The notes under the pieces: model-generated
The model's input: only the letters and a program-made list of their open reading frames with translations
What the model was told of the DNA's origin: nothing
Databases searched by the model: none
Assembly: GCA_900466945.1 (NCBI GenBank)
Contig: UBNV01000002.1
Coordinates: 1 to 64,000, forward strand
Length of the DNA: 64,000 nt
Reading direction: 5' to 3'
Origin: Hyphomicrobiales bacterium
GTDB taxonomy: Bacteria; Pseudomonadota; Alphaproteobacteria; Rhizobiales; Rhizobiaceae
Shown: one piece after another, positions 44,357 through 53,775 of the stretch
How the letters are laid out: every line of letters starts with the position of its first letter
Numbering within the stretch: the first letter of the stretch is position 1
Made by a program: the position numbers and the translations under genes

Positions 44357-45466
44357 TCAGCGATCGAGAATGGACTGGATCTCGACCATGTTGGAGCGCA
44401 CCCGCAGGATGTAGAAGCCCATGGTGGCGAGATGGGTCGGCATGATCCAGCCGTCCTCGCGTCCGTTGGAGATGATCGCCGGCTGGATGCGAAGCGCACC
44501 CTGAAGCTGGCGCTCCATCTCACCCCAGATGGCGGTCAGGTTGCGTTCGCGGATGACACCGCTGAAATCGGCGCGGGTCGCCTGCAGCAGGGCATATTGC
44601 GCGTAGAGCTGGCCGTAGGCGAACCAGAAGCGGTCGTCGGCGCGGGTGTCGAACCAGCCGGCATTGAACTCTTCCGAGCGGCGACGCAGGATGTCGGAGG
44701 TATTGCCGAGATCGCTCGCCATCCCGTCCAGGAGCTGCAGCAGATTGTCGGAACGCGTGTCGAAGATCGCATCGCAGCTGGCGAGCGACGTGTTGAAGCG
44801 GTTCCAGCTTTCGACCGCCGCGCGGTAATAGCTCGGGGTCGGCGTCTTGAAGCCGAAGGGGTCGGTGCCGAAATACCAGGTGCTCTCGTCGAACTGGATG
44901 TTGCCGCGCGCATCCTGCAAGTCGTTGTTGATGCCGGATGTGCCGCGGACGCGACCGAGATTGTCGGCGAGCTGGATGCCGGTGCGGCGCACGACCTGGT
45001 TCACCCCACGCTGGAAGGACGCCTTGTTGTCCATGAAAGGCGTGTTGTCCCAGTCGAGGCCGAAGAGACCCAGCTTGTAGAGGAGCGTCGAGGAGACCCA
45101 GATGTTCTGATTGACATTCTGGTCCGTCAGCGCCGCGCTGATCGCGACGACGGCGGAATCCTGGCAGCGATTGGCCTCGCCGGGCAGCGGATTGCCGGCC
45201 GGGACCGCGCGCCCATCGAACTTGTAGGCCTGGACGAAGGCGGGATCGAAGCCGTGCCAGATCTGGGTGCGATAGATGAACTGGCCGTAGAAGATCACCA
45301 GCAGGACGAGGATGGCGAGGATCGGGCCCCGGATGATCCAGCTGCGTTCACGATACCAGCCATGGGCAGCGAGGAAGGGCCAGAGCAGCCACGCGACCAC
45401 CATGCCGATGCCGCGCCCGATGGCGGCAAAGACGCGCTGGAAAAACGCGATGATCGGATCAAGCAT
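44357..45466 (-). CDS. DUF2333 family membrane-anchored protein
   Basis: 369 residues from ATG 45466, 6 bases after AGGAG; ATG 45472 is too close to the ribosome site. One strong membrane helix near residues 45-62 (ILAILVLLVIFYGQFIY) with a cytoplasmic amphipathic N-terminus, and a large extracytoplasmic domain. DUF2333 landmarks: LDWDNTPFMDNKASFQRGVNQVVRRTG, NNDLQDARGNIQFDESTWYFG, DTRSDNLLQLLDGMASDLGNTSDIL. Function unknown. Last gene of a five-gene minus-strand operon; its start overlaps the stop of the preceding gene by 8 bp, indicating coupling. Confidence 0.88.
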   Translation of the reverse strand: MLDPIIAFFQRVFAAIGRGIGMVVAWLLWPFLAAHGWYRERSWIIRGPILAILVLLVIFYGQFIYRTQIWHGFDPAFVQAYKFDGRAVPAGNPLPGEANRCQDSAVVAISAALTDQNVNQNIWVSSTLLYKLGLFGLDWDNTPFMDNKASFQRGVNQVVRRTGIQLADNLGRVRGTSGINNDLQDARGNIQFDESTWYFGTDPFGFKTPTPSYYRAAVESWNRFNTSLASCDAIFDTRSDNLLQLLDGMASDLGNTSDILRRRSEEFNAGWFDTRADDRFWFAYGQLYAQYALLQATRADFSGVIRERNLTAIWGEMERQLQGALRIQPAIISNGREDGWIMPTHLATMGFYILRVRSNMVEIQSILDR

Positions 45467-46754
45467 GGTCATCTCCTAGTCCATAAAGGCGTTTGCGGAA
45501 GGCGGCCTTGTCCTTCAAGTAAGTGTCGGACAGGCGGGATACAACATAATCGCGATAGGCTTCCGGGTACCGCTCATAGGCGCGGTAGAATCCCTGCTTG
45601 TCGAAGACGAAGCGCGAGACGAAATCTTCGGGCGTGAGATGCGCGATCAGCCGGTTCGTGAGCCACTGGTCGGGATGATCAGGCTCGGCGCGCACCAGCC
45701 AGAGCCGAAGCATCGGGTCGATATCCGCCAACCTCAGATTCCCGGAGCGTAACAGCGTGCGCTGGGATTCCTGGAGCAGCGGATAGACCCCGCGCTCATT
45801 GATCGCCTTGGCATTGCGATGCAGGAAGGTCTGCATCCACACGGCGTCGATGCGGGTAAGATCCGGCACCGGGTCGAGGGTGGCCGCCACCGACAGCAGC
45901 GCCATTTCCAACCGATGGGCAAACAGACCTGAACTCTCGACCCAGCTCGCCCGCGGCAGCTCGAGACGGTTCGTGCGCGCCAGGAAGTCGCCGACCTGTG
46001 CGGCGTCATGGATCGAGATATAGCTGACCTGCCAGGGCCGCGACCGGCGGAAACCGGGGGCATCCGGATCGCAGATGACGGTGGTGATCTTCCCGTCGAC
46101 AAAGACGAAGACACCGCCGAAATGATCGGCCCAGAAGGCGTCGTGGCGGAAGACGAGTTTATCCGGCACCAGCGTATTCTGGCGGATGTCGCCAGTCTCT
46201 TTGGCAAGCGCCACCATGCGCTCCAGCATCGCGTCGTCGCGCCAGGCATCCGGGCTCGTGACCAGCGCATCGCAGAGCTGCCTGAGTTGCCCCGCCTTGC
46301 CGAGCAGGTCTTCGGCCGAGAGCACCTTGAACGTGACCTCGTTGATCGACAGCAGATCGTCGAGCGTCTTCACCTCGGAGACACTATCCTCGATCTCGCC
46401 ATAAAGCGTGTCCTTCAGCGTGATCGCATTGATGGCGCGGGCATTGGCCGCGAAGAATTCATGCATCAATCCGGCGGTGTTAGAAAAACTCGTATGCACC
46501 ACCGGCAGATTGTCCTGTTCCGGCGTGAGAATGATGAAGCGTCGGTTGACCTTGAGTGGATCGAGATAATCCGGGTCGCCGAGCTCGGCCGCCACCTGCG
46601 GCGAAAAGCCGGTGATGTCGATGTCGAATTCGGTGAGCTTGGTCGCCGGCAGCCCGAAGGCGACCAGCGCCTTGTTGTAGCGGGCGACGAGATGCGGCTC
46701 GCGAATAGGCAGCAGGCGGCCATAGATGAGTTCGGCTTCGAGGAGGCGATTCAT
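45459..46754 (-). CDS. DUF6638-like protein of unknown function
   Basis: 431 residues, no membrane segment. The N-terminus (LIYGRLLPIREPHLVARYNKALVAFGLPATKL...FDIDITGFSPQVAAELGD) and the central HDAFWADHFGGVFVFVDGKITTVICDPDAPGFRRSRPWQVSYISIHD segment resemble proteins annotated DUF6638 in alphaproteobacteria; no catalytic motif is evident. It sits 4 bp after the AAA+ gene and overlaps the DUF2333 gene, so all are probably made together. Confidence 0.75.
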   Translation of the reverse strand: MNRLLEAELIYGRLLPIREPHLVARYNKALVAFGLPATKLTEFDIDITGFSPQVAAELGDPDYLDPLKVNRRFIILTPEQDNLPVVHTSFSNTAGLMHEFFAANARAINAITLKDTLYGEIEDSVSEVKTLDDLLSINEVTFKVLSAEDLLGKAGQLRQLCDALVTSPDAWRDDAMLERMVALAKETGDIRQNTLVPDKLVFRHDAFWADHFGGVFVFVDGKITTVICDPDAPGFRRSRPWQVSYISIHDAAQVGDFLARTNRLELPRASWVESSGLFAHRLEMALLSVAATLDPVPDLTRIDAVWMQTFLHRNAKAINERGVYPLLQESQRTLLRSGNLRLADIDPMLRLWLVRAEPDHPDQWLTNRLIAHLTPEDFVSRFVFDKQGFYRAYERYPEAYRDYVVSRLSDTYLKDKAAFRKRLYGLGDDHA

Positions 46755-46758
46755 GGCT

Positions 46759-48672
46759 TCACCAATTTCCCTCCCCCTTCATCCGCTCGATCTCGCCGAT
46801 CGCCCGCTCGCGCTGGCGCTCACGGCGGATGATCTCCGTAACAGCCGCATCATCGGACTTGTCGGCATAGCGGAACTCTGAGTCGGCGTAGCGGTTAATC
46901 TCTTGCAGGATCATCTCCATCGTCACCGGGCCGCGCAGCTCCGATATCATCGCCTTCTTCTCGTCGTAGCTCTTGTGGACGAAAGCGTCAGGCTTTTCGA
47001 ACCAGGCGTCAGGCAGTTCTACATCCATCGCCCGCATCTTGATCGCATCGGTGATGTTCTTGATAGCGCGGCCGGTGAAGCGCGGCTCGGCGAGCTTGAT
47101 CGCGTGCAGATAGGCGCCGATATCGGCCAGCGTCTCGATTTTGCCCTCGGCCTTCTCGTAGCGTTCCCAGACAGCGACGAGACCGTCTTCCTTGGGGCGG
47201 TCATGCTCGCCATAGGAGCGGCTAACCGCTTTCTGGATCTCCTGTCCGGCGAACAGCTGGTGTTCGCCCTGCGGGATCTGGTGGTTCTTGCCGACCAGCA
47301 GCGAGAAGATGTCGATATAGTCCTCCCGCGTCTGCGGCCCGTCGACCAACCAGCGGGCGCCTGCGCGCTGGCGAAGCGCATCGTCGACATTTTCAGGGTA
47401 GTTCGAAAACATGCCGAAGGTGGCATTGCCTCGCACTACGGTCGAGGCACCGGCAAAGCTTTCCATCAGAACGGCCGTCACCTCGTGCTGGCCAGCCGAC
47501 GCACGGTCATCCGAGCGTTTCGCCGTCACCTGGTCGACATCGTCGATCGTGCCGAAGCCGATGACGCGCGGGTTGAGCACATTGTTAACGAAGGTTTTGC
47601 AGTTCTGGCCCGACTTGCCCTGATAGGACGAGATCTGGTCGACGCCGAAATTCTCGTAGTGGAAGGCATAACCCGCCATCTGGCAGTAATCGTTGAGGAG
47701 CCCCGCCAGCATCTGGATCAGGATCGTCTTGCCGGTGCCCGGCATGCCGTCGCCAATGAAGGTGAAGAGGAAGCCGCCGAGATCGACGAAGGGGTTCATC
47801 TGTCGGTCGAAATCATAGGCCATCAGCATCTTGGCAAGCTTCAGCGCCTGATATTTGGCGATGTGGTTGCCGATGATCTCTTCCGGCTTCTTGAAGCTCA
47901 TCGTGAGCGGCTTCGACTTGACGCCCGGCACGGCGTCGAAACCGTCGAGCGTGAAATCGTCCTGATCGACGCGGATATGCGCGTTTTCGAAGACGCCGAG
48001 ATGCTCGAAGCGGGCCTTGCGGGTGAGAAGCCCGTCGAGAGCGAGATCGGCGAGACCACGGACCCGGCCGATTAGCGTCGTATCGTCGCCCGCCCCCTGC
48101 ACAGCCGTATCGATGCCGGCCACCATGCTTTTCAGCGCATCCTGGGCGGTGTCGAACAGGAAGTCCGGCGCCCGGATCCCGTCAATCTGTTCGCCTTCGC
48201 CAGCCACGGTAGACTTGAGATAGGCGGCAAAGGCAAAAGCGGCGACATAGGCCTGCGAGGCTAGCAGCGCCTTGAAGCGGGCGGCCTCCTCCCCCTGCAG
48301 CGGCGCCGAGATGTTACGCGCCTGCAAAGGCTCAAGCTCGCTCTGGCGGGCAAAGACGTCGGAGATTGCCAGCGCCACCTGCACGCCGCGCCGCACGCGG
48401 TAGAGCACCGTATGCTGGGCAGGCGTCAGCAGCGGATCGGCGGTGCCGGTCGCCTGGATACTCTTGGCAAGTTCGATCTCTCGGGTGCGGCGCAAGGACC
48501 CGGTCGATACCGTCGAGACGAAGCGCCGCCCGGTGCCGGCGATTGGGGCACCTGAGGCACCCTCGCCCTGAGCGAGTACCACGACGCGCGTCACCAACCC
48601 CTGGGCGACGGCCAGATGTTTGGCGATGTCTTCTTCCCGCAGCGTGGTCAGCCCTGCCGTCAGTTCACTCAT
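46759..48672 (-). CDS. AAA+ family ATPase
   Basis: 637 residues. The first ~260 residues are a helical N-domain of unknown type; the AAA+ module covers ~260-560. Walker A GDGMPGTGKT (307-316), Walker B-like IGFGTIDDVD (371-380) with Asp-Asp where Asp-Glu is usual, sensor-1 Asn in MFSNYPE (424), and an arginine cluster RQRAGAR (434-440) at the arginine-finger position. This suggests a ring ATPase that remodels a protein partner, most likely other products of this operon. It lies 2 bp after the preceding gene's stop. Function unknown. Confidence 0.85.
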   Translation of the reverse strand: MSELTAGLTTLREEDIAKHLAVAQGLVTRVVVLAQGEGASGAPIAGTGRRFVSTVSTGSLRRTREIELAKSIQATGTADPLLTPAQHTVLYRVRRGVQVALAISDVFARQSELEPLQARNISAPLQGEEAARFKALLASQAYVAAFAFAAYLKSTVAGEGEQIDGIRAPDFLFDTAQDALKSMVAGIDTAVQGAGDDTTLIGRVRGLADLALDGLLTRKARFEHLGVFENAHIRVDQDDFTLDGFDAVPGVKSKPLTMSFKKPEEIIGNHIAKYQALKLAKMLMAYDFDRQMNPFVDLGGFLFTFIGDGMPGTGKTILIQMLAGLLNDYCQMAGYAFHYENFGVDQISSYQGKSGQNCKTFVNNVLNPRVIGFGTIDDVDQVTAKRSDDRASAGQHEVTAVLMESFAGASTVVRGNATFGMFSNYPENVDDALRQRAGARWLVDGPQTREDYIDIFSLLVGKNHQIPQGEHQLFAGQEIQKAVSRSYGEHDRPKEDGLVAVWERYEKAEGKIETLADIGAYLHAIKLAEPRFTGRAIKNITDAIKMRAMDVELPDAWFEKPDAFVHKSYDEKKAMISELRGPVTMEMILQEINRYADSEFRYADKSDDAAVTEIIRRERQRERAIGEIERMKGEGNW

Positions 48673-48674
48673 TC

Positions 48675-49826
48675 TCAGACCTCGCTCACGACCTGGTTGC
48701 CGGAAATCACATGCACTTTGAAATTGCCAAAGATCGGCTTGATCTCGCCGGCCGCATAAAGCGCCTGATAGGCATCATGCGGCACCAGCGCGTGTTTCTC
48801 GTAAGTCGAGACACCCATGCGCGCGGCTTCGAGATCATGTGTCTCGATGTGGAACTCCTGCGATGCCGGCGTCGAGGAGAAGAAGCCCTTCACCGCCGGC
48901 TGCTCGCGCTTGGAAAACACTTCCTGCACCGTCCAGGTCATCACCCAGGCGTTCTCAGGCTTGCGCACCCGGTCGAGGATTTCGGTCACCCGGCCGGAAT
49001 TGTCGGTGAGCCCCGTCGAATAGAGCGGCCCGAGCACGACGCGCCGCACCGACTTCGGATGCAGGGTCGGGAAATCACGGTCCATATTGGTGGCGATGGT
49101 GGCCGGTGTCAGCGAGAAGGCGGAGTTCTTCGCGCAAAAATCGTCGAATGTGCGGGCCAGTTCCGGATTGAGCAGCCCGCCGACAGGAAGCGGTATCTCC
49201 ACGGCATCATTCAGCTTGCCGTCTTCCGAGACCAAGATCTTTGCGACGTTTTCCGAGGAATCCTCGATTGTCGCCAGATAAATCATCGGCAGCGTGCTCA
49301 CCCCGTCAAACGCCGCCCAGGTAACCAGATAGGACGGTCGGCGCGACTGCGGGTTCACGCTGACGGCGACCGTGGTCGGCAGCACGAAGGGCGAGAAGAT
49401 CTCGCCCATACTGACCTGTTCCAGATAGAGCCGCTCAGCGATCTGCTGCTGGAGCGCTGCAGGAAACTCCTTCTGCCGCAGAATGAAATCGACCATCTCC
49501 TCACGCAGCTTGCCGAGATCGGGAATGGTGGAGAGCCGCCCGGTAGCGCCCGCGCGATCGTTTTCCAGCTCCAGCACGTTCTGGAAGATCGGAAAGCCGC
49601 TCTCAGCCTGGGCAATTCTGAACTGGCCGGCAAAGCCGATGCGGTTTTGCCAGGAGGTGAAGGAGTTCCTCAACCGGTCGAGATAGGGCAACAGATAAAG
49701 CGTCGGCGGGCCTTTGTCGCCGAAGCGGCGATGGGACTGGCCGAAGAACTGTTCGAGCCCTGACAGCGCCGAGGCCATGGTGGTGAAATAGTGCAGGACG
49801 GCAGTGTTGCGATCGACGGCGTTCAT
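48675..49826 (-). CDS. Uncharacterised protein of the AAA+/DUF2333 operon
   Basis: 383 residues from ATG 49826, which follows a GGGGGAGGGG ribosome site. No signal peptide or membrane helix. The sequence looks like a folded cytoplasmic protein (YFTTMASALSGLEQFFGQSH at the N-terminus; RVVLGPLYSTGLTDNSGRV and WVMTWTVQEVFSKREQPAVKGFFSS in the C-terminal half). I do not recognise a family. Position between the coiled-coil gene and the ATPase gene suggests a core component of the same machine. Confidence 0.8.
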   Translation of the reverse strand: MNAVDRNTAVLHYFTTMASALSGLEQFFGQSHRRFGDKGPPTLYLLPYLDRLRNSFTSWQNRIGFAGQFRIAQAESGFPIFQNVLELENDRAGATGRLSTIPDLGKLREEMVDFILRQKEFPAALQQQIAERLYLEQVSMGEIFSPFVLPTTVAVSVNPQSRRPSYLVTWAAFDGVSTLPMIYLATIEDSSENVAKILVSEDGKLNDAVEIPLPVGGLLNPELARTFDDFCAKNSAFSLTPATIATNMDRDFPTLHPKSVRRVVLGPLYSTGLTDNSGRVTEILDRVRKPENAWVMTWTVQEVFSKREQPAVKGFFSSTPASQEFHIETHDLEAARMGVSTYEKHALVPHDAYQALYAAGEIKPIFGNFKVHVISGNQVVSEV

Positions 49827-49917
49827 GCCCCTCCCCCCATCGAAGCGACCGCGCACCGCGAAAGCGGCACGCGGCCGGATAGCCGCGTCCAGGTCAACGG
49901 CAGGCTCAACGACATGC

Positions 49918-51006
49918 TCAAGGCTTCACGTAATTGGCCGCATTGTGCTTGTCGAGAACGGACTGGAAGCGCCGGGCGAAGGCCTCGTCGGCGAGCTTCT
50001 TGCGGCGCTGGATGTCCTGCGTCGAGAGCATATTCTTCTCGTGCAGTTCCAAGAGATCACCGATATGCCTCTGGGCAGCCGCACCGATGCCGGCCATGGT
50101 CTCTTCGGCCGCCGTATCCACCTGGGAGCCCAGCGTGTTGATCCGGTGGGCGACATCCTGCTGGGCGGCGGTCTTCAGCGAATCTTCGAGCGCCTTGTAG
50201 AGGACGATGCGCTGTTCGGTGTCGATGGTCAGCTTGTTGATCAGCGTGTTCTGCGCGGCGATCTGGTTGTTCAAGCTGTCGACAAAGGTCTGGAACATCG
50301 AGGTGTAGCGTTCCAGCGTCTGGCTTTCGGCGAGCAGTTCCTGTTCGCGGGCCTGTGCCTGATTGTAGTCCGTCGCAAGCTTCGAGCGTTCGGCTTCGAG
50401 ATCCGTACGTTCCGACGTGTCGGTCGAGGCGGCGATCTTGTTTTCGATGTCGAGCAGCGCCGGATTGAGCGTTTCGATGCGCTTCTGGGTCTCTTCCAGA
50501 TTGGCGATCGTCTGCTTGCGCCGCTCGATCACCTGTACGAGGCTCGCCTCGGAGGTCTTGTAGCGTTCTTCGAGAACCGTCTTCTGTTCCTTCAGGATGC
50601 CGACGATGCTGTCGGACTTGGCGAGCAGTTCCTGCAGATTGCCGGCGAGCGACATGTTGCGGACGCGCTCGGTGCGCATGCGCTGCGCCCTCTGCTTGGA
50701 AAAGACGCCGATGAACTTTTCCATCCCGGAAAAGCTCTTCATGCTCTCGAATTCCGCACCGAAGACATTCGTCGCGTCTTCCAGCCCGATGATGAGGTCG
50801 GCGATGTTCGCCTCCATTACCTTCTGCTGGCTGAGCACATCCGAGATCCGGGCGTTTTCGATGTCGAAGTCCTGGCCGACGAGCTTGCTGTCGCTCTTGG
50901 CGAGCGTATCCAGCACGGTTCCGGATTGCTCGATCTTGCCGCGCATCTCCGACACGATCTTGCGCGTCTTCTCGATCTCGCTGTCAAAGGATTGCAAAGT
51001 CGCCAT
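49918..51006 (-). CDS. Coiled-coil protein, first gene of the AAA+/DUF2333 operon
   Basis: 362 residues from ATG 51006 after GGGAGAG; the upstream frame to 51093 is not protein-like. Nearly all helical and charged, with heptad-rich stretches at ~95-260 (KEQKTVLEERYKTSEASLVQVIERRKQTIANLEE; ERTDLEAERSKLATDY). No membrane segment or signal. The pattern distantly recalls TelA/KlaA toxic-anion-resistance proteins, but this is a weak impression. It likely forms elongated oligomers and may be the substrate or scaffold of the AAA+ ATPase encoded 1.2 kb downstream. Confidence 0.8.
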   Translation of the reverse strand: MATLQSFDSEIEKTRKIVSEMRGKIEQSGTVLDTLAKSDSKLVGQDFDIENARISDVLSQQKVMEANIADLIIGLEDATNVFGAEFESMKSFSGMEKFIGVFSKQRAQRMRTERVRNMSLAGNLQELLAKSDSIVGILKEQKTVLEERYKTSEASLVQVIERRKQTIANLEETQKRIETLNPALLDIENKIAASTDTSERTDLEAERSKLATDYNQAQAREQELLAESQTLERYTSMFQTFVDSLNNQIAAQNTLINKLTIDTEQRIVLYKALEDSLKTAAQQDVAHRINTLGSQVDTAAEETMAGIGAAAQRHIGDLLELHEKNMLSTQDIQRRKKLADEAFARRFQSVLDKHNAANYVKP

Positions 51007-51210
51007 GTTCTCTCCCTGTCCCTCAAGCCGGCGGCGAGCCGGACTCATTGCTTGCCACCATAGCGCGTTTCCCCGTGCAGGAAAGTATCGCATCGCACAG
51101 GAACTGTTGCCTTCACCCGATATGGATGGCCGCTACGGCAACACAAGAGGCGCTAGCAGAGAAATGCGACAGCCGAGAAACGGCGGCCGCATCAGGGGAT
51201 GCGCTCGAGA

Positions 51211-51597
51211 TCACTGCCCGCCGGCAGAGGGATCCTTGAGATAAGCGATGATGTTGACGAGATCCTCATCCTTCTTCACGCCGGCATAGGCCATCTTCGT
51301 GCCCTTCACGACGGCCTTCGGTGCCTTGAGATAGGTCGAAAGCGTCGCCTCGTCCCAGACCTTGCCCTGGCCGAATTCGGTCATGGCCGGCGAATACTTG
51401 TAGTCGGCGATCGATGCGACCGGGCGGCCTACGATCCCCTGCAGATGCGGGCCGACCTTATTTTTTGCCTCGATCGCGATGTGACAGGCCTGACAGGCTT
51501 TGAACGCCTTGGCGCCGGCCACCGGATCACCATCGGCAAGGGCCGGAAGCGGTGCTGCGGCAAGCGCCAGCAACATGAGAATGGGAGAGGTCTTCAT
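51211..51597 (-). CDS. Class I c-type cytochrome
   Basis: 128 residues from ATG 51597 after AGGAG. Signal peptide over residues 1-21 (ALA cleavage). Heme attachment CQACH at 35-39 with His39 as ligand; Met102 in GTKMAYAG is the distal ligand. Ending NIIAYLKD, it is a cytochrome c2/c550-type periplasmic electron carrier for the respiratory chain. It lies 204 bp upstream of the coiled-coil operon on the same strand. Confidence 0.92.
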   Translation of the reverse strand: MKTSPILMLLALAAAPLPALADGDPVAGAKAFKACQACHIAIEAKNKVGPHLQGIVGRPVASIADYKYSPAMTEFGQGKVWDEATLSTYLKAPKAVVKGTKMAYAGVKKDEDLVNIIAYLKDPSAGGQ

Positions 51598-51854
51598 CGA
51601 AACTCCTGTGTGTCCAACAGTCGGCGGCAGCTGCGCCGCCCGTATCGCATCACCTGTTCGCACGGTAGGCAAGCCGACGCTTTGACGCGCATCAAGATCC
51701 CGAACTTTTTTTTCGAATGCCTGTGTTCCCTGCCCATAAGGGGGCGCAGGTCGCAAACAGGGCCGCTCTCGCGACGCAAACACGCGGGCATCCTTGCAAT
51801 TCTCCGGTATTGAATGTTGACTTGGGAACATCAAAAAAAACCGGGAGCCTGCCA

Positions 51855-52811
51855 ATGACGTATCTTTCCTCTTATCGCCGTACACTCGTGGCCGCCGTAT
51901 CGCTCATCGCCGTGTCGGCGGTGCCGCTCGCAGCACAGGAAGCCGAGAGCTGCTCCACCGTCCGCTTCTCGGATGTCGGCTGGACCGACATCACCGCCAC
52001 GACCGCCACTGCCTCCGTCATCCTCAAGGCTCTCGGCTACGAGCCGACGACCACGGTCCTCTCCGTCCCGGTCACCTATTCCTCGCTGAAGAACAAGGAC
52101 ATCGACGTTTTCCTCGGCAACTGGATGCCGACGATGGAAGCCGACATCGCTCCCTACCGCGAAGACAAGTCGGTCGAGATCTTCGGACCGAACCTCGAAG
52201 GCGCGAAATATACGCTCGCCACCAATGCCAAGGGCGCAGAGCTCGGCATCAAGGACTTCGCCGACATCGCCAAGAACAAGGGTGCGCTCGAAGGCAAGAT
52301 CTACGGCATCGAGCCCGGCAATGACGGCAACCGCCTGATCCTCGACATGATCGACGGCAACAAGTTCGAACTCGGCGACTTCGAAGTGGTCGAATCCTCC
52401 GAACAGGGCATGCTGGCTCAGGTCGCACGTTCCGAAAAGGATGGTGCGCCGGTCGTATTCCTCGGCTGGGAACCGCATCCGATGAACGCCAACTTCAAGC
52501 TGACCTATCTGTCGGGCGGCGATGACGTTTTCGGACCGAACTTCGGTGGTGCGACCATCTTCACCAACACCCGCGCCGGCTACACGACCGAATGCCCGAA
52601 TGTCGGCAAGTTCGTCACCAATCTCAAGTTCTCGCTCCAGATGGAAAACGAGATCATGGGCAAGATTCTCAACGACGGCCAGGATGCCGAAGCGGCAGCC
52701 GGCGACTGGCTGAAGGCCAATCCGGCTGCTGTCGAGCCCTGGCTCGCCGGCGTCACCACCAAGGATGGCGGCGACGGCCTCGCAGCGGTGAAGACGGCGC
52801 TCGGCCTCTGA
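51855..52811 (+). CDS. choX: Choline ABC transporter substrate-binding protein ChoX
   Basis: 318 residues from ATG 51855 after GGGAG. Signal peptide residues 1-27. The residues known to form the choline cage in S. meliloti ChoX occur at identical positions: Trp43 and Asp45 (GWTD), Trp90 (GNW), Tyr119 (AKY), Asn156 (GND) and Trp205 (LGW). It binds choline, and more weakly acetylcholine, in the periplasm for use as osmoprotectant precursor and nutrient. First gene of choXWV. Confidence 0.96.
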   Translation: MTYLSSYRRTLVAAVSLIAVSAVPLAAQEAESCSTVRFSDVGWTDITATTATASVILKALGYEPTTTVLSVPVTYSSLKNKDIDVFLGNWMPTMEADIAPYREDKSVEIFGPNLEGAKYTLATNAKGAELGIKDFADIAKNKGALEGKIYGIEPGNDGNRLILDMIDGNKFELGDFEVVESSEQGMLAQVARSEKDGAPVVFLGWEPHPMNANFKLTYLSGGDDVFGPNFGGATIFTNTRAGYTTECPNVGKFVTNLKFSLQMENEIMGKILNDGQDAEAAAGDWLKANPAAVEPWLAGVTTKDGGDGLAAVKTALGL

Positions 52812-52905
52812 TCCCTGTCCATCGATCGTGGAACCGCGCGACCGGAAGGGGGATCCGGCCGCGCGGCCTCCCAGGCATTGAACCTGTGGCCAATCGGGGA
52901 CAACC

Positions 52906-53775
52906 ATGGAATTTCTGACCGACAACAAGCTGCCCATCGGGCCCTTGTCTAAAAGCTTCGTCGACTGGCTGACGGCCAATGTCGATTTCGTATTCGACTT
53001 CATCGCAACGATCTTGAGCGCGTCGATCGACGCCATGCTCTTCGTGCTGCAGGCGCCCTTTCTCGACGACACCGCGCTCGAGGGCTTCTACCCGCTTTTC
53101 ATGATCCTCGTGTTCTCGCTGATCGCCTGGGTGATGCGGCGTTCACTCGGCGTCACCCTGTTCACCTTCCTGGGGCTCCTGCTGATCTATAACCAGGGCT
53201 ACTGGAAGGAAACGATGGAGACGCTGGCCCTTGTTCTGGCAGCGACCGGTGTCTGCATGGTCATCGGCGTGCCGATCGGGATTGCCTGTGCACGGCGTCC
53301 CTGGCTCTATGCAGCCGTTCGTCCTGTGCTCGACCTGATGCAGACGATCCCCACCTTCGTCTACCTCATTCCGGCGCTCATCCTCTTCGGCCTCGGCATG
53401 GTGCCCGGCCTGATCGCCACCGTGATCTTCGCGATAGCAGCGCCGATCCGGCTGACACGCCTCGGCATCATCTCCACCCCGCCGTCACTGGTGGAAGCGG
53501 CCGTCGCCTTCGGCGCGACCCCGATGCAGGTGCTGCGCAAGGTCGAACTGCCTTTTGCCACGCCGCAGATCATGGCGGGCCTCACCCAGACGATCATGCT
53601 CTCGCTGTCCATGGTCGTCATTGCGGCACTGGTCGGCGCAAGCGGCCTCGGCGTTCCCGTTGTTCGGGCGCTCAACACCGTCAACATCGCCCGGGGTTTT
53701 GAGGCAGGTCTCTGCATCGTCATCCTCGCCATCATCCTCGACCGCATCTTCCGCATTCCCGGAGAAGACACATGA
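52906..53775 (+). CDS. choW: Choline ABC transporter permease ChoW
   Basis: 289 residues with about six membrane helices. OpuA/ProW-type permease; coupling motif EAAVAFGATPMQVLRKVELPFATPQIMAGLTQTIMLSLSMVVIAALVGA. The C-terminus overlaps the ATPase start by four bases (ATGA). Imports choline delivered by ChoX. Confidence 0.94.
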   Translation: MEFLTDNKLPIGPLSKSFVDWLTANVDFVFDFIATILSASIDAMLFVLQAPFLDDTALEGFYPLFMILVFSLIAWVMRRSLGVTLFTFLGLLLIYNQGYWKETMETLALVLAATGVCMVIGVPIGIACARRPWLYAAVRPVLDLMQTIPTFVYLIPALILFGLGMVPGLIATVIFAIAAPIRLTRLGIISTPPSLVEAAVAFGATPMQVLRKVELPFATPQIMAGLTQTIMLSLSMVVIAALVGASGLGVPVVRALNTVNIARGFEAGLCIVILAIILDRIFRIPGEDT

